From an uncultured Clostridia bacterium (GTDB lineage Bacteria > Bacillota > Clostridia > RUG12999), in contig CALLNG010000407.1 in the NCBI GenBank assembly GCA_938005345.1, forward strand, positions 1 to 15,875: 15,875 nt of DNA. The letters are read 5' to 3'. The stretch's first letter is position 1; each line of letters starts with the position of its first letter. Made by a program: the position numbers and the translations under genes. The notes beneath the pieces are model-generated. The model worked only from the letters and a program-made list of their open reading frames with translations, was not told the origin of the DNA and did not search any database. Positions 6,230-13,984 of the stretch are shown in pieces.

Positions 6230-6898
6230 TTATTCCGTCGCCAGGCCGCTGCCGCTGACCGGAATGGGCTCGCCCAAATATTTGGGCTGCGGCTTTGTCA
6301 CTTCACACTGCCACACCGCTTTGACCCGCGCCAGCGCCTCCCGCACAAACTGCTGGCGCATTTCAGTTTCGTTGTAGCTGCCCGCGTCCACGCCCTGGGC
6401 GCCCAGCCCCACGCGGCTGGCAATATACAAGCTGCGCAGCAAATGCTGGTACTGTGTCACCACCACGGCGCGCTGCACCTGAAACACCTCTTTGGCGCGC
6501 ACCATGCTGTCATAGGTATTAAACCCGGCATGGTCCATGAAAATATCCTCCGCGGGCACGCCGCGCTCCATCAAATAGGCGCGCATGGCCTCTACCTCGT
6601 TGTAGTGCTGGGTGCCATTGTCGCCCGACACGATGATTTTAGGCGCAATACCCGCCTGGTACACCTCCAGGCCCTTGTCCAGCCGGCGCGCCAGCGTGGG
6701 GGAGGGTTGTCCCTGGTATACCGCGGCGCCCAGCACAATCACCGCATCCGCTTGCTGCGCCTGCTCCAACGGTGTAACATAGGCCCGTCCGACTTGCTCC
6801 ACGTAGGCGTTCGCGCCCCACAGTGCAGCAAAGCCCAGGCACAGCAACACGAGGCACACCGCCGCTGCAAATGCAACCCATTTGATGATACGTTTCAT
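6230..6898 (-). CDS. SanA/YdcF-like DUF218 membrane-anchored protein
   Basis: 222 residues. A basic N-terminus and a hydrophobic segment at about residues 5-27 form a membrane anchor, followed by the DUF218 domain: DAVIVLGAAVYQGQPSPTLARRL, KIIVSGDNG, YNEVEAM, and the GFNTYDSMVRAK and VVVTQYQHLLRSLYIA blocks. This is close to the SanA pattern. SanA is linked to envelope barrier function and vancomycin exclusion at high temperature in E. coli; the biochemical activity of the family is not settled. The start at 6898 has AAGGAG 8 bases upstream. It begins 43 bases after the MurD stop and is the last gene of the operon, before a terminator, so a role in cell-envelope assembly fits the context. Confidence 0.9.
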   Translation of the reverse strand: MKRIIKWVAFAAAVCLVLLCLGFAALWGANAYVEQVGRAYVTPLEQAQQADAVIVLGAAVYQGQPSPTLARRLDKGLEVYQAGIAPKIIVSGDNGTQHYNEVEAMRAYLMERGVPAEDIFMDHAGFNTYDSMVRAKEVFQVQRAVVVTQYQHLLRSLYIASRVGLGAQGVDAGSYNETEMRQQFVREALARVKAVWQCEVTKPQPKYLGEPIPVSGSGLATE

Positions 6899-6941
6899 AG
6901 CGCCGTCTCCTTTTTTCCATACGAATGCGTTTGTCCGCGCG

Positions 6942-8291
6942 TCATTGCGCCCCGTCCGGTTCCATGACATAGCGGCGGAAATAGTCGCCGCGCTCTTCAA
7001 AATTTTTGAAAAATCCGTAACTGGCTGCTGCGGGCGACAGCAGGCAAATCTTGCCCGGCGCGGTCAGCCGTTTGGCGATGTCCACCGCTTCGCGCAAATC
7101 CGCGGCGCACTGTAGCGTTTTGTCCGCAAACGCTGCAGCCCGCTCCCGCTGAATGGTTTGGTACATGTCGTGCCCGGTCTGCGGCAAAAACACCAGGTTG
7201 TCCAAGTCATAGCCCGCCAAAAAATCCAGCAGCGGCTGGTAGGAAATGCCGCGATCCATGCCGCCCAAAATCAGCGTGCCCACGTCCTGTAGCGATTCCA
7301 GCGCCTGCATGGCGGTTTCCGGGATGGTGGAAATGGAATCGTCATAATAGCGCACGCCGCTGACCTCGCCTAAATACTCCAGCCGGTGCGGCAGGGGGCG
7401 GTAGGATTGCACGGCCTGGTAAAATGCGTCCTCTGGCACGCCCAGCGCCTGTGATACAGCATATGCTACGCCTACGTTATACAAATTGTGTTTGCCAATC
7501 AAGTGGGGCAGGCCCCCAGAAAAGTCCAGTGTGCGCTGCGCCAGGCGGATGGTATGCCGGTCCGTTACCATCACGTCCGCCTGCTCTCCATCCATGGATA
7601 CACTGCATAGGCGCGCCCGGCACGTTCCCGGCGCGGGCAGGCACTGCGCCCCGCATACCAGCAAATCTCCCTCCTGCTGGTGGCGGTAGATTTGCTCTTT
7701 GGCTGCCACATAGCGTTCATAGGTGCCGTAATGGTCTAAATGCTCCGGAAACACGTTGAGCAGCACGGCAATATGCGGCGAATACGCGGCATATTCCAGC
7801 TGATGGCAGGACAGTTCATACACCACCTGCGTGTGCGGCCCCACCTGGTCCGCCATGTCCAGCGCCGGCACGCCGATGTTGCCAATCAGCATACAGTCGG
7901 GTGACGTTTGCCGCAAAATATGGTATAGCAGCGAGGCGGTGGTGCTTTTGCCCTTGGTGCCCGTGATACCGACAGTCTGTCCGCCAAAGCGGCGCAAAAA
8001 CTGGTCCGTCTGGGAGGTGAGCTTGGCCAGGGTGGCGGGATCCTGGTGCTTTAGCACAATACCGGGGCTTTTGAACACAATGTCATAGCGTGCGGCGGCC
8101 TCCTGGTACCCCGGCCCGGTGACACACTCCACATCCGGGCGGTCCACCTGCACCGGGTTTTGGTCCGCTACGCCCAGCGCGCGGTAGCCGCCCGCTTTTT
8201 GTAAATAGGCATAGGTGGAGCGTCCCTCTTTGCCAAAACCCAAAATCAATACTTTTTTCCCTTTGATACACTGGCGTATTTGTTCTAGCAC
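6942..8291 (-). CDS. murD2: Mur ligase, MurD2-type (UDP-MurNAc-L-Ala : L-glutamate ligase, proposed)
   Basis: About 449 residues, the normal MurD length. N-terminal GKKVLILGFGKEGRST is the UDP-binding domain; GITGTKGKSTTASL at about 109-121 is the ATP loop; ELSCHQLEY and LNVFPEHLDHYGTYERY are the central-domain motifs. At the start of the C-terminal domain it reads YYDDSISTIPETAMQAL, where canonical MurD has a DSKATN motif, a change that fits MurD2, the form that adds L-Glu. The start is placed at GTG 8291, with AGGAGG ten bases upstream, because it overlaps the murL stop by 7 bases and begins at the normal MurD N-terminus; an in-frame ATG at 8324 would add 11 residues. Adjacent murL is the main support for MurD2 over ordinary MurD. 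Confidence 0.82.
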   Translation of the reverse strand: MLEQIRQCIKGKKVLILGFGKEGRSTYAYLQKAGGYRALGVADQNPVQVDRPDVECVTGPGYQEAAARYDIVFKSPGIVLKHQDPATLAKLTSQTDQFLRRFGGQTVGITGTKGKSTTASLLYHILRQTSPDCMLIGNIGVPALDMADQVGPHTQVVYELSCHQLEYAAYSPHIAVLLNVFPEHLDHYGTYERYVAAKEQIYRHQQEGDLLVCGAQCLPAPGTCRARLCSVSMDGEQADVMVTDRHTIRLAQRTLDFSGGLPHLIGKHNLYNVGVAYAVSQALGVPEDAFYQAVQSYRPLPHRLEYLGEVSGVRYYDDSISTIPETAMQALESLQDVGTLILGGMDRGISYQPLLDFLAGYDLDNLVFLPQTGHDMYQTIQRERAAAFADKTLQCAADLREAVDIAKRLTAPGKICLLSPAAASYGFFKNFEERGDYFRRYVMEPDGAQ

Positions 8292-9679
8292 GGCGCGTTC
8301 CCCTCCTGCTCCATGGATTTGCAAGCCGCCTTAAGCAGCGTCTCAAAATGCGGCGGCAGCAGGTTTTGCCCATCGTAGTACGTAGGGAAAGGGTTTTGCC
8401 GCTCCTGGTAACGAGCATACAGTGCGCTTTGCCGATACCGCTCCAGCAGTGCGGGCAGCGGATTCCCTTCCCGCTGCATGGCACGTACCGTTTCACACAG
8501 GGCAAAATTGATCTCTTCCCGGCTTCCAACGCATTCAAACGGTTTTTCCGGCAGCGCACCCGTCAGTTTGTCAAACGTTTCCTGTAGAGAGGTATCCTTC
8601 AGCAGGTTTGCGCCAAAAATGTCCACCAGCTGCTGCTGGCGCAAAAATGGCGAAAGAATGATGTAAACAAACAGGCATTTGGAGCAGTGCGCACACCAGA
8701 TGTTTTGTTTGCTGCCCGCGTTACAGCTTTTGAACACATGAAAATAGCGCGGGCTGCGGGCAAACAGGCCCGCAATTTGGTATTCGCTCAGCGGGCGCAG
8801 CAGGCTGAAATAGGATACGCCTGTGCGCAGCCACTGCTGTTCATAGCGTTGGAAATCCTGTTCAAACGCAAAGCTCTTGGAATACTGGTGGTTGACGTTG
8901 CTTCCCGCAACAGTACTTTCATTGGCGCTGGATTCGTTGGACAGCGCCACATAGCGGAACCGGTGTACATAGGCGGTGAGTACCGAGGAAAACGCCACAA
9001 TGGCGGAAAACGGTGTATGCCCGTTGAGAAAGCCCTGGCGGTTGAGTTCCAGCATACGCGCGTCCAGCGTCCGGCGGACCGTGATGACACGTTCCGGCCC
9101 GTAGCCCGCCGCTTCAGCCGTTTCCAGCGTCGCACCGCGGGGGTTGATGATGTAGCAATAATTTTGCGTCCGGTCGGGGCGCAGCACCTCCAGCGACACG
9201 GCGGAATCCTTTCCGCCGCCGATGGGCACCAGTGTCCCCAGCAGCCTGCCCTGTGGAGCATCCGGCAATGTCAGGGCGGAACCGGTTGCCGTGATGTGCA
9301 TAAAGGTTTCCGGGTCGCTCTGAATCCCGTTGACATAGAAAAATTCGCCCAGGCCGCCATAGTAGAGGTTTTTCCACCACTGCACCTGCTGCAGCGACAG
9401 TGCGCCCGCCGCCACCTGCACCTGCGGGCTGCATGTGATTTTCCAATAGCTCACCAGCTCCACCATGCCCAGTTGAAACACCAGGTTTTGCAGCACGGCG
9501 TCACGCGCGGAGATGGGGTTCGCCGCGCATTTGCCCAGCGTCCAGTGCGGATGAAACTCCGCCAGCGTGGGTATATCAAAATCGTAGGTAATTTCATAGG
9601 TATCCTGTGTTTCCTGCACGTGGTATCCCAAATAGCGAAACACCGGATACTGGTCTCTGAGCTGGTTATATTGATGCAT
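8285..9679 (-). CDS. murL: MurL-type UDP-MurNAc-L-Ala-L-Glu epimerase (proposed)
   Basis: 464 residues. Known facts: MurL, described in Xanthomonas oryzae next to MurD2, turns the terminal L-Glu of UDP-MurNAc-L-Ala-L-Glu into D-Glu using ATP and magnesium, replacing glutamate racemase. Here the protein has a PP-loop-like nucleotide motif VPIGGGKDSAVSLEVL at about residues 151-166, a downstream SNESSANEST segment, and a cysteine cluster WCAHCSKCLF near two thirds of the length, all fitting my recollection of the family. No signal peptide. The start at 9679 is chosen for its AGAGGAG site 8 bases upstream; a GTG at 9709 would read through a palindrome. It overlaps the Mur ligase gene by 7 bases. 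The alternative is a general PP-loop ATPase, but the MurD partner makes MurL much more likely. Confidence 0.8.
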   Translation of the reverse strand: MHQYNQLRDQYPVFRYLGYHVQETQDTYEITYDFDIPTLAEFHPHWTLGKCAANPISARDAVLQNLVFQLGMVELVSYWKITCSPQVQVAAGALSLQQVQWWKNLYYGGLGEFFYVNGIQSDPETFMHITATGSALTLPDAPQGRLLGTLVPIGGGKDSAVSLEVLRPDRTQNYCYIINPRGATLETAEAAGYGPERVITVRRTLDARMLELNRQGFLNGHTPFSAIVAFSSVLTAYVHRFRYVALSNESSANESTVAGSNVNHQYSKSFAFEQDFQRYEQQWLRTGVSYFSLLRPLSEYQIAGLFARSPRYFHVFKSCNAGSKQNIWCAHCSKCLFVYIILSPFLRQQQLVDIFGANLLKDTSLQETFDKLTGALPEKPFECVGSREEINFALCETVRAMQREGNPLPALLERYRQSALYARYQERQNPFPTYYDGQNLLPPHFETLLKAACKSMEQEGNAPC

Positions 9680-9698
9680 GTTGTTGGCTCCTCTCCCG

Positions 9699-9714
9699 GC
9701 GGGGTGCACCCCGC
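9699..9714. repeat. Perfect 16-base palindrome in the murL leader
   Basis: GCGGGGTGCACCCCGC is self-complementary over all 16 bases. It lies in the transcribed leader of murL, just upstream of the ribosome binding site. As RNA it gives a 6-base-pair stem with loop TGCA; as DNA it could bind a dimeric regulator. Confidence 0.6.
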
Positions 9715-9776
9715 ACGCTGCTTCCTGTTGTCATTGTATGGCAATTTGCCATTTTCCATGCAGAAAATTCCTTTTT

Positions 9777-9806
9777 TTGCACAGATGTTTCTCTGTATGT
9801 TATGAT
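9777..9806 (+). promoter_or_regulatory. Extended -10 promoter for the candidate non-coding RNA
   Basis: TTGCAC (9777-9782), 18 bases, TATGAT (9801-9806) with TG at 9798-9799. Transcription would start near 9813. ACAGA and TCTGT (9781-9785 and 9792-9796) are inverted inside the spacer. Confidence 0.5.
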
Positions 9807-9830
9807 ACTACAGAATGCGCCGCCTGTCAA
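9802..9830 (-). promoter_or_regulatory. Promoter of the murL-murD2-sanA operon
   Basis: On the minus strand a perfect TTGACA (9830-9825), 17 bases, TATCAT (9807-9802). Transcription would start near 9795, giving a leader of about 115 bases with the palindrome at 9699-9714. The -10 overlaps the -10 of the plus-strand promoter at 9798-9806. Confidence 0.72.
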
Positions 9831-10098
9831 TGACCGTGTGGGAAATTCACGAAGAGGACGCGTACTGTCACGAAGGGGACTCATGTCCCTCTCGTGGGCT
9901 ACCCTAAAACAGGGAAGTGCGCTCACGCTAAATTCTCCCTACGGGCAAATTTCCCGCTTTGATCGGTGTTTCAGACCCGGTACATGTCCGGGTCCGAAAC
10001 GTTTCGATAGCAATGGGCGCTGCCCCTTTGAACCCCCGTTCCACTGACCGTCTCAAAAAAAGCCGCTGGGCATAACTTTTTCATGCCTAGCGGTTTTT
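9813..10098 (+). ncRNA. Candidate structured non-coding RNA, family not recognised
   Basis: No reading frame of note fits this stretch. Visible structure: a long-range 10-base-pair helix between GTGGGAAATT (9838-9847) and AATTTCCCGC (9948-9957); a hairpin at 9869-9896 (CACGA/TCGTG enclosing GGGAC/GTCCC); a 12-pair hairpin at 9968-10000 (GTTTC and GACCCGG arms); GGGC-GCT-GCCC at 10015-10025; and a terminator at the end. Three helices contain G-U wobble pairs that are valid only if the plus strand is the transcript (9839-9956, 9875-9890, 10068-10088); one mismatch (9973-9995) would instead be a wobble on the minus strand. A promoter lies at its 5' end. I compared it from memory with RNase P, tmRNA, SRP RNA, 6S, T-box and c-di-AMP motifs and saw none of their conserved blocks; raiA RNA could not be excluded. 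Confidence 0.5.
10055..10098. terminator. Intrinsic terminator, works on both strands
   Basis: CCGCTGGGCAT (10063-10073) pairs with ATGCCTAGCGG (10083-10093), one G-T wobble on the plus strand, 9-base loop, followed by TTTTT; on the minus strand the hairpin is followed by T7. It ends the candidate RNA on the plus strand and could also stop transcripts of the traX operon coming from the right. Confidence 0.87.
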
Positions 10099-10156
10099 CT
10101 CTTCCTTTTACTTCCCTTTTTAGTTCTATTCTGCTTTTTAAATAATGCATCTTCTA

Positions 10157-10185
10157 TTGACAAACCAAAAAAACATTCCTATAAT
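10157..10185 (+). promoter_or_regulatory. Perfect consensus promoter with no recognised gene
   Basis: TTGACA (10157-10162), exactly 17 bases, TATAAT (10180-10185). Transcription would start near 10192, toward the 3' end of the convergent traX gene. Confidence 0.7.
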
Positions 10186-10191
10186 AGAATT

Positions 10192-10344
10192 GCCGCCAAT
10201 ATAACTCATTTTATGAGTATAACAGCGTTTTTAATTTTGTTATTTTCTGGCAAACGAAAGTCAAACTGGCAAGGCGAATTATCCCTTTATAGTTCTATTT
10301 TTGACAGATTAGTCTTACACCCGCGCCGCGGCAAGGTGTGGCCG
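10192..10344 (+). other. AT-rich gap between orphan promoter and traX; possible small RNA
   Basis: Holds hairpins ACTCAT-TTT-ATGAGT (10204-10218) and ATAACA/TGTTAT around a T-rich loop (about 10219-10242), the latter followed by TTTTC. GCCGCC (10192-10197) can pair with GGC-AA-GGC (10268-10275). A 49-codon reading frame from 10213 has no ribosome binding site. TAGTTCTATT occurs twice, near 10121 and 10290. Nothing here was recognised. Confidence 0.25.
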
Positions 10345-11139
10345 TCACCGCCGCAGCGCTAAGCGCAGCAGCCAAATTGCCGCCATATGCGCCGGGTAAT
10401 AGGCATAAAAAAACCAACGCGGCAGGCGCAGGCCGCTGTGCGTACTGGCAAACAACAAGGGCAGCGCCAGCAGGGAAAAACCCTGGATACCCAGCGTAAG
10501 CGGGCCCAGGCGCATCTGCGGGCCGCCTTCCCAAAAACCGGCGCCCAGCAGCACCAGCGCCGCCAATACACCCGCAGCGCGGTTTTCCCGGAAGCCATAC
10601 AGCACCATCATCAGCAGTACGCCCTGCCAGCCATAATCCACAGGCAGCAGCCCCGCCAGCAGCATTGTGGCAGCAGAAAGCCACCACCGCCGGGTGTGCA
10701 AGCCCCAGACAGCGCACAGCCCCAGTAATAGGGTGAACAACACGTTTCCCCGCCACAGGTTTTCCCAAAACGCCGCCGGCGCGGGGTAGCCCATGAGCAC
10801 GTAAAACGGCTGGGACACCAACGCCGCCAGGGCAAGGCGCATCGCGTAGCGCCGCACATCCCGTGTATATAAAACCCCCAGTACCACGCAGCAGGCAAAC
10901 AGCGGAAACGCAATGCGCCCGATGAGTTGCAGCGCAAGCAAATCCGGCAGCAGTTTTTTGCCCACGTGGTCGCAGGTCATGGCGAGAACGCCCACCAGCT
11001 TCATCAGATTGCTGTCACGGTTCAGGCAAATGACGGAGCCAGCGTCCCGAAGCACTTTGCCCGCGCCCGGCGCACGATCCTGCTTATGCATATTGCCCTG
11101 TTTACGCGGGGAAAGGCCGCTGGTCTGATCCCTGCTCAT
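10345..11139 (-). CDS. TraX family membrane protein (acyltransferase-like)
   Basis: 264 residues. The C-terminal 220 are a multi-pass membrane domain of the TraX family (PF05857): MKLVGVLAMTCDHVGKKLLP with the conserved DH, then RIAFPLFACCVVLGVLYTRD, a FYVLMGY segment, NVLFTLLLGL, VDYGWQGVL with the conserved DYG, and the final FYAYYPAHMAAIWLL. TraX acetylates F-pilin in F-plasmid; chromosomal relatives are mostly unstudied. The start at 11139 overlaps the stop of the lyase-like gene as ATGA. It gives a 45-residue polar N-terminal extension; ATG at 11091 or at the start of the TraX domain are alternatives, but none has a good ribosome binding site, so coupling with the upstream gene is likely. 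No conjugation genes are nearby, so pilin is an unlikely target here. Confidence 0.87.
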   Translation of the reverse strand: MSRDQTSGLSPRKQGNMHKQDRAPGAGKVLRDAGSVICLNRDSNLMKLVGVLAMTCDHVGKKLLPDLLALQLIGRIAFPLFACCVVLGVLYTRDVRRYAMRLALAALVSQPFYVLMGYPAPAAFWENLWRGNVLFTLLLGLCAVWGLHTRRWWLSAATMLLAGLLPVDYGWQGVLLMMVLYGFRENRAAGVLAALVLLGAGFWEGGPQMRLGPLTLGIQGFSLLALPLLFASTHSGLRLPRWFFYAYYPAHMAAIWLLRLALRR

Positions 11140-13898
11140 GACTCCAGGCTCACCAAATCCAACAGATATCCCGCGCCGCTTTTCATGGGAAGGGAAATTA
11201 CCGTTTGTCCTCCCTGCACTTTGACTGCCGCGGTTTCAAACTGTTCCTGCATATCCTCTGTGAATCCATAGCTGCCCCCAATACGTACTGTAACGTTCCG
11301 CTCGCTGTCTGGCAGCGGCGTCTCCGGACGGGCCAGCGCCAGCCGCACGCCGTCATCCGTATGCCGCAGCATCAGCAGCACCGGCGCGTCTGCCTGCACG
11401 CCGGCTACCTTGCCCGGTGCAAACAGTGCGACACAAAGCAGTCCTGCAATCCGGGCCGCATGGGCTTGTCCGTCCTGCTGAACCACTTCATAGGGCAGCG
11501 CTGCCGCGCCGCCAATCCCCATTCCATAGACATAAGACGCCTGCTGCGGCTGGGTCCCGTGCACAATGCTGCCGATGGCAAACTGCCCTTCCGTATCCTC
11601 CTGCTGCTCTCCAAAAGACACGGCGTGCTGCAGCCCACTGCGCAGCCGCACGTGCGTGCCGCCCGGCAGGTAATACCGGTGTCCGCGGTTGTCCTCCAGC
11701 ACCTCGTCGCCGTCCGTTATAATATTACCCGTTATCATGCGCCCGCTGATTTGCGGCGGCATATCGCCGGTCAAAATAGCGTTTTGGTACAGCGTGGTCT
11801 CTGTTTCCAGCAGACTGTCATTGGTCAGCCCACTACCCATGCAAAGCAAAAAGCTGCCCACGATAAAAACCGTCTTTTGACCCCGCATTGCCACCGCCTG
11901 CCCGCCGCCTGACAGCGTCATGGCAAATAGGCCGCCCTCTTCCATGGACACGCAGCCCGCGATCGCAGCACCACGTCCATTGTCCGCCCTCTGGACATCC
12001 TGTCCGATAGCGGCATTGGGTTCCGTATCCTGCTCCGGCACGGCTTCTTGCTGCTGACCGGCGGGCAGCACCACATTGGTTGCGCCCGGGAAATGGTTCC
12101 AATCAAACCCATTGGCTGCATACCCGCTCCGCTGCAAGCCTTCCTTGTGCAGCAGTTCCATCACGCAATATGCGCTGTCCAGCCCGAAGGGCAACTGCTG
12201 CTGAAATACGCTTTCTGCTGCCTGGCTGCCATAAAATCCTCTAACCACCAATTCCCAATCCCCGCACCGGTGCACATTGGTGCAGGCATAGGGATAGGAA
12301 CGGTTGCCCTGCGGGGTGTTTTCTGCGCGCGCAAACGCAGATAGAATATAGTCCATTTGGTTTTGCGGCCTGTCCAGCAGACGCAAATAGACGCGCACCA
12401 TTTGTTCCTCCCGGCGCGCCAAAGCGCTGAGCGCAAAATACTGGAACGGCACAGAATCCAGCTTTTCATTGCCCAGCGGCAGCTGCTCCGTCAAGCACAG
12501 CGGAATGTCCAGCGTGTTGCACTGAAACCGCAAATTCAACAGTGCAAATTTCATGTTATCCCACGCCTTTTCCGGCAAGTCAAATACCGTGCCGGACAGG
12601 GCGTAGGCAATAGGCGTGACATAGTTCATGGCCCGAAGCCCGGCACTGATATTGTGCCGCCCCTGGTAAAACAGGCAGCCGTCCTCCTTGAGCAAATCCT
12701 CTGCGCCCTGTGTGCGCGCAAAGGCGTTGGACAGCCAGCTCCGGTAGGCCAACAACCATTCTGCCCGCATGATTGGGTCCTTGAGCAACAACACCGCCGC
12801 CAGCATGCCCTGTGCACACTCGCACAGGTCTTGCACAGTGGCGCGGCTGCATGGCTGGCCTGCCAAAAAACCACGGCTGCCCATATGTAAAAACCATCGC
12901 ATGGCATCCAGCAAATCTCCCGCACAGCCGGATTTGCGAATTTCGCTGTGCATCAAAAAGACGGACTGGTACAGCGGTTGCAGCGCCGGGCCGATACCGG
13001 CGTGGGTGCCCATAGTGCTGCCCTGCGCAAACCCCTGCTCCATCAAAAACTGCAACACCTGCAAATACGCATCCGCCAGCTCCTGTGCGGGCTGCGCCTG
13101 GTGGCTTACAGCCAAATCCCGCAGCAACAGGCACACGTCTTGCAGTTCCATATAGTCGCGCGACCCAGTCCGCGCGCCCACCAAAACACGCTGCCCGCCA
13201 TATTCAATGCGTTTGCCTGTGAGCCCCAGCGGCCCCTGCTGGATGTTTAGCGCTTCCACCCGCTCCAAAAGCTGGCTGCGCTGCGCCATGCTAACGGGAA
13301 ATTCCTCCGCTACATAATGCGCCATGGACTGCATCACCCGGTCGCTGTCCTCATCACAGGGCACATCAATGCGCCGATGCGGCTTTAGCGTCCAGTCCTC
13401 TGTTAACGGTGCTAGGAGAGCGCCGATATGCGGCGTCTGGGCGCTCGCCATAACCGTCCGGTAGTCCATACGATGCGACGTGACCAGCTCGCTGGCCAGC
13501 AACACGCCCTCGCCGCCGTGCGCTTCCACCACAATTTCGTCCATGCCAAATTCCGGCTGGCCCTGCATGTCGCGGTCAAAGCCCGCGCTCACGCTGCGCC
13601 AGCCCCAAAACCCAAGCTGAATGTCAAACGAGCAGCACACCTGGCCCTCCTTGCAAAACATCACATTGAGCCAGCCATCGCCGCCCGTCCCATATAAATA
13701 AACGCTGCAGGCATACCGCAGCGGCGTGTTCTCCGCAATTTTGGCATATCCCACAGGCGCATGTATGTGTACACTTGCACCATCCTGGTACGTCCATTTT
13801 ACGCTTTGTGTCCCCAGTTTATATTGCTCTGCCGTTGTTTCCAGTGTCCCGCCAATGCTTTCGATGAAATCCGGCATGTTTCCTTCCACATGTATCAT
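11136..13898 (-). CDS. Chondroitinase-ABC-like polysaccharide lyase family 8 protein, active site altered
   Basis: 920 residues, near the length of chondroitin ABC lyases. Residues 1-160 match the Lyase_N domain (GNMPDFIESIGG, YKLGTQSVKWTYQDG); 175-530 the alpha-toroid (PLGLTGKRIEYGG, FLMEQGFAQGS, MGTHAGIG, AMRWF); 535-790 the central beta domain (NVHRCGDWELVVRGFY, GFDWNHFPGATNVVLP, ETETTLYQNAI); the rest the C-terminal domain. Against Proteus chondroitinase ABC recalled from memory, the catalytic Glu appears kept (residue 562), whereas the His, Tyr and Arg positions look substituted (segments DGCLFYQGRH at 406-415 and IPLCLTEQ at 465-472). No signal peptide: the start at 13898 is fixed by GAGGAGGG 7 bases upstream; an earlier ATG at 13946 has poor spacing. 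It overlaps traX and is near a sulfatase, which suggests glycosaminoglycan-like substrates handled inside the cell. Confidence 0.82.
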   Translation of the reverse strand: MIHVEGNMPDFIESIGGTLETTAEQYKLGTQSVKWTYQDGASVHIHAPVGYAKIAENTPLRYACSVYLYGTGGDGWLNVMFCKEGQVCCSFDIQLGFWGWRSVSAGFDRDMQGQPEFGMDEIVVEAHGGEGVLLASELVTSHRMDYRTVMASAQTPHIGALLAPLTEDWTLKPHRRIDVPCDEDSDRVMQSMAHYVAEEFPVSMAQRSQLLERVEALNIQQGPLGLTGKRIEYGGQRVLVGARTGSRDYMELQDVCLLLRDLAVSHQAQPAQELADAYLQVLQFLMEQGFAQGSTMGTHAGIGPALQPLYQSVFLMHSEIRKSGCAGDLLDAMRWFLHMGSRGFLAGQPCSRATVQDLCECAQGMLAAVLLLKDPIMRAEWLLAYRSWLSNAFARTQGAEDLLKEDGCLFYQGRHNISAGLRAMNYVTPIAYALSGTVFDLPEKAWDNMKFALLNLRFQCNTLDIPLCLTEQLPLGNEKLDSVPFQYFALSALARREEQMVRVYLRLLDRPQNQMDYILSAFARAENTPQGNRSYPYACTNVHRCGDWELVVRGFYGSQAAESVFQQQLPFGLDSAYCVMELLHKEGLQRSGYAANGFDWNHFPGATNVVLPAGQQQEAVPEQDTEPNAAIGQDVQRADNGRGAAIAGCVSMEEGGLFAMTLSGGGQAVAMRGQKTVFIVGSFLLCMGSGLTNDSLLETETTLYQNAILTGDMPPQISGRMITGNIITDGDEVLEDNRGHRYYLPGGTHVRLRSGLQHAVSFGEQQEDTEGQFAIGSIVHGTQPQQASYVYGMGIGGAAALPYEVVQQDGQAHAARIAGLLCVALFAPGKVAGVQADAPVLLMLRHTDDGVRLALARPETPLPDSERNVTVRIGGSYGFTEDMQEQFETAAVKVQGGQTVISLPMKSGAGYLLDLVSLES

Positions 13899-13984
13899 GC
13901 TGCATCCCTCCTCATTTTTGTCACCATGTGCCTCACTGCCGCCCATAAAAAAACGGTTCCTCCTGCCACGGTTTTCCCTTTTCC

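Noticed and set aside
8687..9805. Plus-strand reading frame of 372 codons opposite murL
   Set aside because: Antisense shadow of a convincing gene; arginine/histidine/alanine-rich, no ribosome binding site, no family motif.
9813..10050. Region 9813-10050 as T-box, 6S, RNase P, tmRNA or SRP RNA
   Set aside because: None of the conserved blocks of these RNAs (for example the T-box sequence, RNase P core or SRP tetraloop segment) could be found on either strand by eye.
10213..10362. 49-codon reading frame after the orphan promoter
   Set aside because: No ribosome binding site, runs into the 3' end of traX on the other strand, and its end is a translation of that antisense sequence.
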